A stretch of DNA of 64,000 nt from Xylaria sp. FL1777 (taxonomy: Eukaryota > Ascomycota > Sordariomycetes > Xylariales > Xylariaceae), in assembly GCA_022578965.1 (NCBI GenBank), contig MU400592.1, positions 62,001 to 126,000 on the forward strand, in the 5' to 3' direction. Position numbers and translations under genes: made by a program. Positions 34,601 through 45,523 of this stretch are shown piece by piece. How positions within the stretch are numbered: position 1 is the first letter of the stretch; every line of letters begins with the position of its first letter. Below the pieces are notes generated by a model. That model did no database searches, was not told the origin of the DNA, and was given only the letters and a program-made list of their open reading frames with translations.

Positions 34601-35839
34601 CGGCTCAGATGATAGCGGGGAATTTGCATCCTTCTCTTTATCGGGGAGTGGAAGTTCAAGCTTTCTCACGCTAGTAGGTGGTTTAACGGGACTCTTCATC
34701 AAGGGCTTGAGAGGAGTCTTCTCGTACGTAGCAAGTTCGTCATCAGAGTCAGCAGCATCTCGCGACAGATGACGATTCTGACCATCCTTCTTAGGGCTGA
34801 GAGGTTTCTTCTCTGTCGCATCCGTTCTAGCTGCTCGTGCACTTGCTCGTGTAGTTCTGCCAGAGGTAGTGGTAGGCATGCGAACGGGCTTAGCTCTCAT
34901 GCCCGTAGCAGTAGTTCCAGTAGTCTCAGTCTTGGCTTTTGTTGCTGCACCGGGCAACATATTCTCCTTCTCTGGCTCTTCGAAGGTCACGGTCTTCTTA
35001 AGAACACCAGTGATCTTTGAGGCAGGGCGAGAAACAGCAGACTTAAGACCTGGAGTAGGTTCGGTGGTATAGGCAGTGGTGATAGTGCCAGTAGCAGCAC
35101 GTCTTCGAGTAGTCTTCTTTGCTGGCTGCTTAGGAGCGTCGGCGACGGCATCCTGATCACCATTGTTTATGTTACTTGCCTTCCGCGTTCGGGTATGAGA
35201 GAGTGTGGATGGTGTTTGCTTCTTAGCAGCAGAAGATGACGCAGCATCCACAATGGACCTCTTGGGTCGACCACGCGTGGATCGAGTAGTAGTAGCGGTG
35301 CCTCGCGCTCCCTTCTCTTGAGATGTAGATTGAGATTCAGATTCAAGTTCTGAGTCAGATTGAGGTTCAGGGTCGACGGCCTTCTTAGCTCGTCCTCGCA
35401 GCTTCTTTGCTGGTTGGTTCATGGTATGCTGAGTGTTGTCTCCGTTGGACAGTTCGTCCTCACCGGTGTCCTCACCTGTTCGATGCTTGCGCTTCTTACT
35501 AACGGTAGCGGTAGTTGTGACGGTAGTGTCGGTGGCAGTCGTAGTAGCCTTCATAGCGGTCTTCGCAGCAGGCTTTGTAGTAGACTTTGCAGCAGGTTTG
35601 GCAGTAGACTTTGCAGTAGTGTTTGCAGCAGTCTTCGCAGCAGTCTTCGCGATAGACTTCGCTGCTGCTGCCGTCTTCTTCGTCGCGGCGGCAGTCGTCT
35701 TCGCGGACGCGGTAGTGGCCTTGGTCGACTTGGTGACTCTATCTGACTTGGCTGCCTTTGGGCTGAGGGCGGTCGCAGCGGCCGAGGCCGCAGCTGCCCT
35801 CGCACGCGTCATGCGTCTGGGGGGGCTGGTAGACCCCAT
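31624..35839 (-). CDS. Large BRCT-domain nuclear protein, two exons
   Basis: The spliced protein is 1,386 aa. Exon 1 is 35839-32268, the intron is 32267-32213 (55 nt, GTAAGT donor, CTAG acceptor), and exon 2 is 32212-31624. Splicing joins GVSWVL to DCEKENRWVDE, completing the C-terminal helix of a BRCT domain (about residues 1,100-1,205; strand IVFVDVHT, GITHVVFKDG, Trp in VSWVL). This resembles the N-terminal BRCT of microcephalin-like proteins. The first about 110 residues are an Ala/Lys/Thr-rich histone-H1-like tail. The central region has repeated S/TPAKR and SPTK motifs (SPAKR, SPAKR, TPAKR; about residues 420-520), which look like CDK sites. The rest is acidic and disordered. Family knowledge suggests a chromatin, DNA-damage or cell-cycle role by phosphopeptide binding; the specific orthologue cannot be named from sequence alone. 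Confidence 0.88.
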
Positions 35840-35883
35840 CGCGACGGAAGGATGGGCGGAAGCCAGAAATCAAGAGGAACAAG

Positions 35884-35940
35884 TGTGAGTGTGAATGTCA
35901 ATGTGAATGTGAATGTGAATGTGAATGTGAGTGTGAGTAA
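35884..35940. repeat. (GTGAAT)n hexanucleotide microsatellite
   Basis: About nine GTGAAT or near-GTGAAT units (variants GTGAGT and GTCAAT), 45-100 bp upstream of the BRCT gene start, presumably in its 5' leader or promoter. Confidence 0.92.
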
Positions 35941-35950
35941 GAGGAGATGG

Positions 35951-35972
35951 AATCAATCAATCAATCAATCAA
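35951..35972. repeat. (AATC)n tetranucleotide microsatellite
   Basis: Five AATC units about 112-133 bp upstream of the BRCT gene start, next to the GTGAAT repeat. Confidence 0.92.
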
Positions 35973-36740
35973 CGGGGCTAATAGTAAGAACAGTTTACTT
36001 GCTAGGTTGGGTGCTGTCAAGATGGATGCAAAAGCCTGGCTGACAAAAGTTGATGTGTATGTAGTCAAGTGAGGTGCAATTCACGATGGATGCTAAATTG
36101 ACAAGGACAGGGCTTTCTCTTCGCGTGTTTATGTTTACTGGTCATAGCTCCACCTCCCACTTTTAGGTTGTTGTCCCTCCGACCAGGTGCCCCTCCCTTT
36201 TTGGTCACCACCACCCCACGCGCTCACTCCCTTCCTTCCCCGTTGACTGTCTATGGTACGTACCTAGCTGCTTTAAACTTTTACCAAGACAATGTACGCA
36301 GTACCTACATGTACCTATTGTAGGTAGGTAATTGCAACCATTTCATAGGAGGAACTAATGTTTAAGGTACTCGCACGTGGGTTAGGTAGGCGAGATGCAG
36401 GTGCGTACCAAAGCACATGCTAGACACGTGAAGATACCTAGGTACGTATCTAAAAAACCTACATTGGCAAAGGCAGACAGGACTTAGGTAACTTCACATG
36501 TGTCCAAGTAAGTACCGGTAGTACCTATGATTGATCTGCGCGATAACACCACTCAGCCCTGATACCTACCGTAATATAGGTAGTATAGTCCATAACATAC
36601 CAAGGTAGGTAGTCTAAGTCAATAGGTGGTTGATAGTATTAAGAGGTAGAGCTGATTCTAGACTATCTACTATGATTACAACTTTGTGTACTGTAATTTA
36701 TCTTCAAGTAATGTGTATGTACATCTAGAATAGAAGTCTC

Positions 36741-38652
36741 TTATGTAGACTTCTCGCCTTCGGACAGAGGCTCTGGTTTAGATTCCTTGTTGTCTCTTCT
36801 AGCCAGGTTCTGTAGACCTGTCTTATACTCGGTGTGCTCCTTGCTCAGCTTCCTTTGGCCGACGAAAGGGCTGACAAGAAGGCCAACAGCGGAGATGACG
36901 GTAAACACTATGAACATTTCCCGTAAGCTGTTCGCATACGCGCCCCGCGCCACTCTGCCTTGCTCCCCGGAGAGGCTCGCAACTAATCCTACGTTTGCGG
37001 CTGCACTGCCGCCGGACAGCTGATCGGCAAGCTCCGGGCCGAGTTCAGACACTAGAGTCGGGTATTGCTTCTGCATGCCGTTCTGAAACACGACACCACC
37101 GATAACGATAGAAATTGATGTCCCGAGCTGGCGTATGAACTGGAACGTGCTTGTCCCGGCCGCAATGTCCTTCGGATGGAGACCAGAGTGCAGCGCAATT
37201 AGGGGGGATTGAAAATTTGGGCCGACACCAATACCAGCGATGATTTGGAAGATAATAATCTTAGCCCAATTGACATCGGAACCGAGATCAATGAATAATC
37301 CGAAGCCCAAAGTGAGCAATAGCATGCCGAGGATGATGGGCGGCAGATATTGACCAGTCTTCTTCATCCAAATGCCAATGAACGCAGAGACAAAAGATAG
37401 TGAGAGAGCGTAGGCCAGCAGGTACACACCGGATAGGAGAGATGAAGCTCCGACAACAGCCTGAAAATAAAACGGGAGATAATATGAGCCCGAGATAAAC
37501 ACGGCACCGTGCACGAAACAAACGGCGAAGGCGGCGACATTCCGACGCGACTTAAACAGTCGAAGAGGAATAACGGGATATTCGGCAACATATTGCTCGA
37601 CCACGAATGCGACGGCGAAAGTGACAATGCTGAACACGATCAAGGCAATAACAGTGACCGATTTCCAAGGATACGTAACTCCTCCGAACTCGAGGCCAAA
37701 AAGCAGCTGCAGTGTAGCGCCGATGATCAGCGCACTTCCCAGCCAATCGATAGCAGCCAAGCCTTTGCGAACGGGCGTCCTTGGGTTATGCAACTTGAGA
37801 ACAACCAACAAAATCACAAACCCAACGCCAGAAATGGGCAAGTTTATCCAGAAACACCACCGCCAGGTAACCTGAATTCAAAACGTGTTTGTTAGTCTCA
37901 CATCCCGGTCGAGTGGCATTGGGGACAAACATCTATAACAAACGTACCCTAGAGGTGAAGACACCACCCAGAATTGGCCCAATAGCGGACGCCAGCGCCC
38001 ACACTCCGCCGAAGATACCATAGTACTGGCCGCGCTTGCGCACCGAAACCAAGTCACTGACAGCGATGTTGATAAGCACAACGATCCCACCGCCTCCAGC
38101 TCCCTGAATGGCCCGAGAGGCAATCAACTGCGCAATATTCCTGCTCAGGGCTGCGATTAACGACCCAATCCAGAATATGCCCACAGCGACGAGCAGCACA
38201 GGTTTGCGTCCCCAGATATCGCTGACCTTCCCCCAACTCGGCACGGTTGCTGAGCTCGCGAGCGTATACGCTGCGCCTACCCAGGTGTATCCAGAGGATG
38301 CGTGGAACTCGCCTACAATCGTGGGGAGAGCCGTCGTTACGATAGTGGCGTCCAGGGCGGCGAGAAAGAGTGCCGAGCAGAGTGCGATCATGATCACTGT
38401 CATCTCCAACCCCGAGCGTCCTCCCTCTGGCGAATCACCGGCACCCGCCGGTTGAGCTGTTGGCGCGCCGATCTGGTCTGCTGGTCCCAACTGCTTTTGA
38501 GTACCATCCGGGCCTTCGGTAGGCTTTTCGCTATCCTGGCTCGTGGTGTTGTTGTCATCGTCACTCGATGTCGGCGTGGCTAGTTTTTCGTCCGTGTTGG
38601 CGAGGCCAGCATCTCGCTCGAGATCAACAACCTTCTCGTCCATCGACGCCAT
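36741..38652 (-). CDS. MFS drug/toxin efflux transporter (DHA2-like), two exons
   Basis: The spliced protein is 611 aa. Exon 1 is 38652-37948, the intron is 37947-37872 (76 nt, GTACGT donor, ATTCAG acceptor), and exon 2 is 37871-36741. The first about 80 residues are a hydrophilic, acidic cytosolic tail. The first helix follows (VIMIALCSALFLAALDATIV), then motif A (GKVSDIWGRKPVLL) in the loop after helix 2. Splicing restores [23 protein letters not shown], matching motif C and the conserved WRW(C/I)F-x-N-P signature of 14-helix proton-coupled drug antiporters. The C-terminus is hydrophilic and charged. Family members export drugs, mycotoxins or siderophore-related compounds across the plasma or vacuolar membrane. 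The substrate cannot be inferred; no secondary-metabolite genes lie beside it. Confidence 0.92.
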
Positions 38653-40404
38653 GTTTCTGCCCGGTCACAACAGCTATATTGAATTCGCCACAACTGCGGT
38701 CTATTTGGGGGCGCTTATGGCTGACAGAAGCAGGCTACATGGCATAGGAGGGGTATCAATGGGTTTTGTACGTTGCCTCAGTCCAAAATAAAGAAAAATA
38801 AATAACTATGACACAGAGATCGGAGCACCTTGACGCCGAGCTTTCGGCCGACGCTATAGGATAGATCCATGACAAGGGTACTGAGTCGCAGAATCACGAA
38901 GATGTCCATGCAGATTCCTCGATCGGACGCTACGATGAACAGGGCCCACAATCTAGCTACTTCCACTTTTGGATTAGCTAAATTGGTTACACGTAGCATA
39001 TACCCGAGCCATCTCGTAGACCGGTTAGTAGCCGGTGCTTCGGCAGATAGATTTTACCGTATGTAGTAATCACAAAGGCCTGAGTCCCATGCCGCTTTAT
39101 GTGGACCTAGCCCGAGCGCAAGACCCGCTTTTGCCAGTTGCACGCAGTACAAATAGGTATACCTAACTTCCACAACACGTGGTTTACTGAATTGTAGTAC
39201 GTAGCCGTTTTCACTACAAAACGGATTTGAATATTGGTTGCGGTCCTTCTCTTATCAAGCCCTAAAGTGAACTACCAGGCACACAAGTACGCGGCATTAA
39301 GAGGCATACAGTATGTAACCTGGCTCTTATACACAATTTCTAGTATAAGTAGGTAATCATCAGACATTTTATTTAGGAATTCTCCCGTCTTTGTCACAAA
39401 CCCCAATTTAACGATAAAAACGTATAATCCGACCAGCTTAGCTTAGCCACCTAGTGACTAAGTAGGTACCTAGGTATCTACACTAGGTGTTCCACTTCAG
39501 CCTCATATGATTTAAGCGAGAGAACCTGAAATTGGGCTTTGAGGTGACAAGTCTGAGATGATTCTTGGACGCCGGGCCTACACTAAGAGACCGAATGTAT
39601 ACAGATGAGATGCTGCCTCGGCTGGGAAGCTTCTGATCTGTACTGCAAAACAACATTGAAGGGATGCCTAATAAAGGTAGGGCTCTTCCAAGGCCATGTC
39701 AAAATCTCTTGAGTCAACTGTAAGGGGCATATGTACGTAATACTATTACTATCGGACCTGTTATCGCGTGAAGGCCTCGAGCATCTTCATATTGTAGTTC
39801 TCCGCTATACACACTGCCTAGTACATGCACTTGTCCCAGTGATACTGTGCAGTTGCATAACTACCTAGGTAATCAATATTTTCCCTAATATTTCAGACGA
39901 CGACTTGGCTATCATCTATGTATACTACTTTGCACTTTGGATATGGAGTAACCCCAGTACACTCAGATAAGGGCAGTCCCATACACAACATGTAAGTAGG
40001 TGCAAAACTTGATTGACTAAGAAAACCTATCTGAACTAACTGAAATGGTAGATGTGATCTATGATTTGGTACCCTATGTAGGTAAGGAGAAGTAGCGAGA
40101 AGCCTCATCATCGCTCGGACTATCGAGAACTGCCAAAGTTACCATGCTCACAATAATATAACACCAAGCCGAGGACGAGTTGTCCTAGCTGCTTCATCGC
40201 GCTCTCGCTACTAACCTGAAACGGTCCATACTCGTTCATAGTAAGGTGAGAGGACGAATCGGGGCGTTGATGACATATATAATCAACGTAAGATGCATCG
40301 AACTCTGCAAAGGTGAGGAAAATTTCATCCTTGTCCTGTGATATTAGGAGACGTCTGGTCGTACCTCGTCAGACCCAGTTTTTTTCATAAAATATGAGGA
40401 CTTC
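38653..40404. other. Intergenic, no gene seen
   Basis: About 1.75 kb upstream of the MFS gene. TAGGTACCTAGG-type palindromes occur near 39,461-39,480 and 39,860. No convincing open frame. Confidence 0.6.
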
Positions 40405-41494
40405 TTACTCGTCTTTCAACTTGTTTGCACGCATAGACTCCAAGTTACGCGGAGGATACTGGCTGATCCAGGCAGCCATTTGCGCAGCCTCTTGCATCCT
40501 AGTTTCGTTCTTCTTGGGCGTTCTCCTGTGCGGCTTGACTTCCAGAATCACCAAGGGCGCTCCATCACTCCGTCTTTTCAGGTAACCATCTGTTCTTGCC
40601 TCGTATGTTTTCTGCCCTGCGTTATTCCGCGCAGTTAGCGGGAGGCGGTGCAATGTCCAGTCTGCCTCGAGCTTCGGGTAGTGTATAGCCAGGGCGTTGA
40701 GGTACTCGATAAGAGCCGTGTTGACGATCTGTTCATCCTCAATTGCCCCGAAACGCGCACCAGGGGGGTGGTAAGTGTCTCTTTGTCCTGGAGGCGTAGA
40801 CGGGGAGCTCGACGGTGTCTTGCTGCTTGGCGCAGCAGGGGGTTCGCTAGGGGGGTCTCTTATATGAAGTAACTTGAACGTGTTTTCTAGGCTCGACTCT
40901 TTCGAAGCTCGAGTCGGAGTTTTTGGCTCTGTTTGAATCTTGTTGGCCTGACTCCGCGTTCTACTGGCGACTGGAGAAAAATCCACCTTGGAGGGAGTGT
41001 CGCCCTTCAAGAACTTCCAAAACATCGTTTGACGCTGGTGGTACCTGACAAGAGAAAAGGCTCCAAGCATAATATAACGTAGTGGCTCGTTAATAGATTT
41101 CAAGTAGTTGCTCCAGATGCCCTTTATCTCACCCTCATACAAAAATGACATTGCCTCGTGCATATACTTGTTGTCTTTATACTTGGACTCAAGATCTTTC
41201 CCCTCTTTATCCAACCATAGAATATAGAGGAGCAGGAACTGGGTTCGTTCAATCTTCGAGCCGGAGGAAGCTAGTCCATATTCACTGTTTACGAGCCAGA
41301 GTTAGTAATCACTGAAAAGAGTAAGATTCCAGCTTATGTTTCGGGAGCATGCAGGAGCAATGAGGTCCAAAGCTTGTCAAAAGCGGGAAATAATGACTCC
41401 AGGGGACTAACTGGATGGATTTGCCAACTAATCCTAGTTGCTGGGCTTCAAGCAGCCATTTTGAAGTGTTTCCTGGTAATCCTTCGCTGGACAT
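40405..41494 (-). CDS. PD-(D/E)XK-like nuclease-fold protein
   Basis: Most economical model: 353 aa, with exon 1 at 41494-41313, an apparent 28-nt intron at 41312-41285, and exon 2 at 41284-40405. This joins SYSF to (H)EYGLASSGSKIERTQF. The downstream frame is closed by a TAA next to a perfect ACTAAC branch site and AACAG acceptor, so a junction at 41285 is strongly indicated. An alternative GTTAGT donor at 41411 gives the same phase with a more normal 127-nt intron and a 320-aa protein lacking part of exon 1. The C-terminal third (residues about 240-340 of the long form) has EARTDGYLKRRSDGAPLVILEVKP, fitting the D...E-x-K core of the PD-(D/E)XK superfamily (D293, E309, K311), followed by the helix MQEAAQMAAWI. 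Between these lies a disordered Pro/Ser linker. The biological role is unknown; it may also be a decaying gene. Confidence 0.65.
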
Positions 41495-42884
41495 TGTTCC
41501 CGGAGAGGTATTGTATAGTGGTAATGTATCGTAGGGTTTGAAAAAAAATTAGAAACGTTTTATATGCGTGAGCGGCGAAGGCGAATGTGAATAGATTTCC
41601 CTGGGAGAATTCGAGACACTTTATACCCAGTTTGCGTAAGAAAACAGAATCTCTACGTTAGAAGGTAACTGCGTTCAAAGCCGTGAGACAGAAATTAAGC
41701 GGGCAGAGGTTGGTCGTTAGTTCGAAGGGAAGTGGGATGGTTAGTTTATGCTCTAGCCCTTGTGACTGTAGTCCTACTACATACAAAATCTGCAAGATTC
41801 AATTGTTGGTGACCAATGTCAGCCGCTTTTTTCGGTGATATACTATACCAGGTACTTGACTATGAGCCGCCATGGTTATTTTCTCCTTATCTATAACAAT
41901 ATATAACCGCCCTCATCGCTCAACCAACAAGTCGCAGCCAATCATCCACTGAAGGCTGTATTGGCGCCCCCAGAATGAGGGGTTTTGTAGTTTAGACAGT
42001 ACTAACGGCAACAAGGCTAACTACGGTAAAGAGGCTGTGTCTAACATCTTAACATCTTTGACAGTCAAAACGACGAGGTTACCGCCAGTTTCGTGAGCTT
42101 TGTGTTATTCAATTGCGCTGTTAAGAGATTCTGTTGGTTACACACACAGTACCAACTGCCTTCATGTTGGTTAGTAGTTGAGTTGTCAGCTAATCGAAAT
42201 TGAGCAGAGCTAAATCAGCATTAAGTAGATACTACGGTAACGAGCCCCTTGTCGCTTGGCTTTCGTTATATGATGTATATATACATTGTATGCAGTAAGT
42301 ATGTTATCGTACTCCAAACGGTAAGTAGCCGCACAAGTGACTATGTGGTTGATATACCGGTATCCGATTTTATCACTCCATGAACATAAGACTACAAGGT
42401 TAAAAGCCGGTAATGGCAAATAATAAGTGCTTAGAAACCTCTCATACAATAGCGTCGCAAGTAAGTTAGAGCCTTACCTCGTTGATAGATCGTACCTACA
42501 GTTGAAAGCGTCGCTGAAGGTTTAGGCACCTATAAGTTTCGCCCTGTTCATTTAATTGGTCGGATGTTACCGTACCAACCCCGACCCAGTCCAGTAAATG
42601 TTTAACGCAGTTCAAACATACCTAGAAACAACGGTTAATTATTAGTCAATCGATAATCAATCAATTGATTAAACGTTTAACTTAACGTTGCAAAGACTTT
42701 AAACGCTGAATTTTGACTAACTATTGCTAAACAATTTATTGAACGCAGCAAGATTTAGTATACCTATAAGAAAGGTAGCGTACACCAACACTTATGTCTC
42801 CACTTATCTGTAGGCTACAAAGGACTGCTTAGGTAGCATTGGCTGCTGCATCAATGCTACTTCCTGTAGGTACTACCAACATCA
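41495..42884. other. Intergenic, no gene seen
   Basis: About 1.4 kb between divergent genes. It contains AATCAATC/GATTGATT elements around 42,645-42,672 but no credible open frame. Confidence 0.55.
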
Positions 42885-43151
42885 CCCATCACCACCACCA
42901 ACATCACCACCACCAACATCACCACCACCAACATCACTACCACCAACATCNNNNNNNNNNNNNNNNNNNNNNNNNNNNNNNNNNNNNNNNNNNNNNNNNN
43001 NNNNNNNNNNNNNNNNNNNNNNNNNNNNNNNNNNNNNNNNNNNNNACATCACCAACAACATCACCAACAACATCACCAACAACATCACCAACAACATCAC
43101 CAACAACATCACCAACAACATCACCAACAACATCACCAACAACATCACCAA
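42885..43151. repeat. ATCACC-type satellite: 15-bp units left, 12-bp units right of a gap
   Basis: Left of the gap, 15-bp units (ATCACCACCACCAAC, one with ATCACT) repeat about four times from 42,890 to 42,950. Right of it, 12-bp units (ACATCACCAACA) repeat about nine times from 43,046 to 43,151. The two unit types differ by one CAC/ACC triplet and clearly share an origin. Both lengths are multiples of three, so frames stay open, but the array lies just upstream of a TATA box and is most likely non-coding. Confidence 0.92.
42951..43045. other. Assembly gap of 95 N inside the satellite
   Basis: A run of 95 undetermined bases placed exactly inside the repeat, indicating collapse or failure to assemble the array. 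True length is unknown. Confidence 0.98.
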
Positions 43152-43242
43152 CATTGCTCTATAGAGCGAACATCGAGATTCCTGTTTCCACTCTGGCGGC
43201 AAATGATTGCGGTTGGTACTGCGACTACGACTCTCTAAAACC

Positions 43243-43249
43243 TATAAAA
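43243..43249 (+). promoter_or_regulatory. TATA box of the three-exon unknown gene
   Basis: TATAAAA only 8-14 bp before the first ATG (43,257). With a normal TATA-to-start distance of about 30 bp or more, transcription would begin after that ATG, which argues for the in-frame ATG at 43,341 as the true start. Confidence 0.5.
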
Positions 43250-43256
43250 CGGCATA

Positions 43257-44410
43257 ATGTCTCGCAAGAGAGTACTCGGCCCAGAGCCCATAGTAAGGAC
43301 ACAGGCCAACACCGAAGTCGCGACAGAACATTCTAACAACATGTCTTCGGGCCAGCAGTTTCAAAAACATACATCCACTACCCCTTCTCATGCGCACAAT
43401 GCTCCTTATAGAGCCAACCAAAAGAGCATTGACTTTGCTTTTAAGAAGCTCCTAGAGTTCCGACCTCGACTCTACATTCCTACGCAGCAGCGCTTTCCCA
43501 AAAATCAATGGCCAGAGCTAGGTATCAGCTGTGGCCACCTCGAATTTGACACGGGCAAAGTCACTCCGACTACCGCCCAGCCTGCAAACGGGCAGAGCTT
43601 TCTCAAATTAATTTCACCGGAGTGGATGCACAAACTTGCCCTGTCATCTAACCTTCATAAGAACTACGGGCCCGGCACGCTCCACGAATACGATAACGTA
43701 AATTACCAAAATGCATGGCGCGTGGCTAATGTCATCATACGTTGTCTCGGGTCTGTGTACGAGGACAAGTGTTTGCTTATAAATCGGACGTCGTGGAATG
43801 ACCGAGAGTAAGTGTCGATATAGTAGCCTCATTGATTTCTGCTAATGCGCTGCTCCTAGACCCAACGATTTTGAATTATACAAACTCCACACCCTTGAAG
43901 AGGGGGTCAACTGGAGCATCCCGTGGCTTCTGCAACCAAAAGACCGCTCATTATCACATGTCAACTGCTTCTTGGCGCAGGATCAGAGCCTCGATGAGGA
44001 CACGCTTGTGTTCAGTGAAGTGTGGGGTATTCTTATGCTTACCGCTTTGATCTCCCGCGGCATGCCGGAGCCCGCGCAGCACACGACCAAGATCGTGCCG
44101 GTAAGTCGGAAACTCCCGCTCCCTTTCCCTTAGCTTTCGTCAGCTTTCCCACAGGATATATGTACGATATCTGTCCTCTCCCCCTCGGAGCTAACTGGGC
44201 AATTCATAGGTTACCATGGTATCCGGCTCGGCTAGAAACTTCCGTATCGTGCAAGGCTGGGTGGACGGCGACGCAGGCAAAATCAGGATTAACAAGTCTC
44301 CCGTGATGAGTCTTGGTAATGCCAAGCCAATCACGGATAAGAAAGTCTGGAACGGGGTACTCAACATCCTGAGGTGGCTTTTGGCCGAGCCGACCGGGAA
44401 GATCACATAG
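43257..44410 (+). CDS. Uncharacterised fungal protein, three exons
   Basis: Exons are 43257-43807, 43860-44100 and 44210-44410; introns are 52 nt (GTAAGT...CTAG) and 109 nt (GTAAGT...GCTAAC...CATAG). Frames join cleanly: NRTSWNDR-EPNDFELYKLHT and HTTKIVP-VTMVSGSARNF. The product is 330 aa from the first ATG, or 302 aa from the Met at 43,341 (MSSGQQFQKH), which I prefer because of the TATA position. The first about 40 residues are polar and disordered; the rest is globular, with IDFAFKKLLEFRPRLYIP near the start, EVWGILMLTALISRG in the middle and a C-terminal NGVLNILRWLLAEP helix. No known domain, signal peptide or membrane segment was recognised. Good splice signals and an intact frame over three exons make the gene convincing although its function is unknown. 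It is divergent from the nuclease-like gene across the satellite. Confidence 0.8.
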
Positions 44411-45523
44411 ATCCAAGATCCAAGCACCAGAACAAAAGCGCCAGACAGTGGTACATACCACTGCAGAAGTTGTCGATCTGGGATTTTAATTAGAAGTGAT
44501 CATTGGGGGGGTTAAGCTGGACTTCCTAGTTAACAGGAACCCATGAGATTTTAGCAGCATCATTTTCACTCCCTTAGGTAGTCTCTATATCAAACTCGGA
44601 ATTTCTCTATCTCAACAACATGTGTTAAAATTCTAGATCGTGTACAAGAAGCGAGATACATATGTTCAGAAGAAATAGTAGGGTTAGCTAAACACCTACC
44701 TATGCTTAGTATATACAGGTTGTAACTCTCAATACCTATCGTTGGATTAGATAAGCTATGTGCAACCGTTAAAGCTTCACCGTTTTCAGAACGGTTTTCC
44801 ACTGCAGAAGACTTGGTAGGTAAGTATGCACTCAGCCAAAGCGGCGAGTGAGCTAAGCCAGAATTGTCGGGCGCTGTCAGCCAACAAACCTACCTATCTA
44901 GTCCCATTGTAGATAACTGCTCGTGGCAACTGGATCCGATCTCGTCATTGGTAGAAAAGCTTAATAATTGGCTGACCCAGCCGACCAACACTAAATCCGT
45001 GCAAACACCGGCTATTCCCATCACTACTACACATGATTTTCTAGCTTCGGATAGCGTCAAAGAGCGAGCCACTTAAGTCCGATCTTTGGGGTAAAAGCCA
45101 TGCAAATAATTCATGCAGTTAGCATCATATATAACCTGCATTGCACAATCGATTATATTGTTCCAAATTTCACTATTTGGACGCTAAGTAGATTGGTTAT
45201 GTTCTTGAATATAGTCAGTCCGCACCTTGGTAGTGAGTAGACATGATAACAGTCTAATTGTGAAAGAGGCGCGGTTAAAAAACGCGTAGGTACCTGTGAT
45301 ACGACCGGCGACTTACACGTGAGAGTATCTGAGTATGTTCCCCTTGGGGCAATAAGTGACATTTGATTGAATCTACCTAAGCACATAATATCCAATACAG
45401 GAGAAACAACCGAAGGACCTCGGAACCCATATTCCAATACACAAGATCCTAAAGAATCTCAAACGCGACCTAATATTTCCCATGGGATGCTATTCTCTAT
45501 CCCCGGCAAATTTCACGAGACAC
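44411..45523. other. Intergenic, no gene seen
   Basis: About 1.1 kb between convergent genes. Only short frames; a few TACCTA motifs near 44,694 and 44,890. Confidence 0.6.

Larger units (their letters stand above)
35840..36740. other. Intergenic, very rich in TACCTA/TAGGTA motifs
   Basis: Between the BRCT start and the MFS stop codon (both minus). It contains the GTGAAT and AATC microsatellites near the BRCT start, then a dense group of TACCTA, TAGGTA and GGTACGTACC-like palindromic motifs between about 36,255 and 36,625. No gene seen. Confidence 0.65.

Noticed and set aside
35433..35888. Hydrophobic plus-strand frame of 151 codons
   Set aside because: Antisense of the Ala/Lys repeat tail of the BRCT protein; composition is explained by that repeat.
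42839..43336. His-rich / TTSP-repeat open frame through the N gap
   Set aside because: It is open only because 12- and 15-bp units are multiples of three and because the gap cannot be read; it overlaps the TATA box and start of a well-supported gene in another frame.
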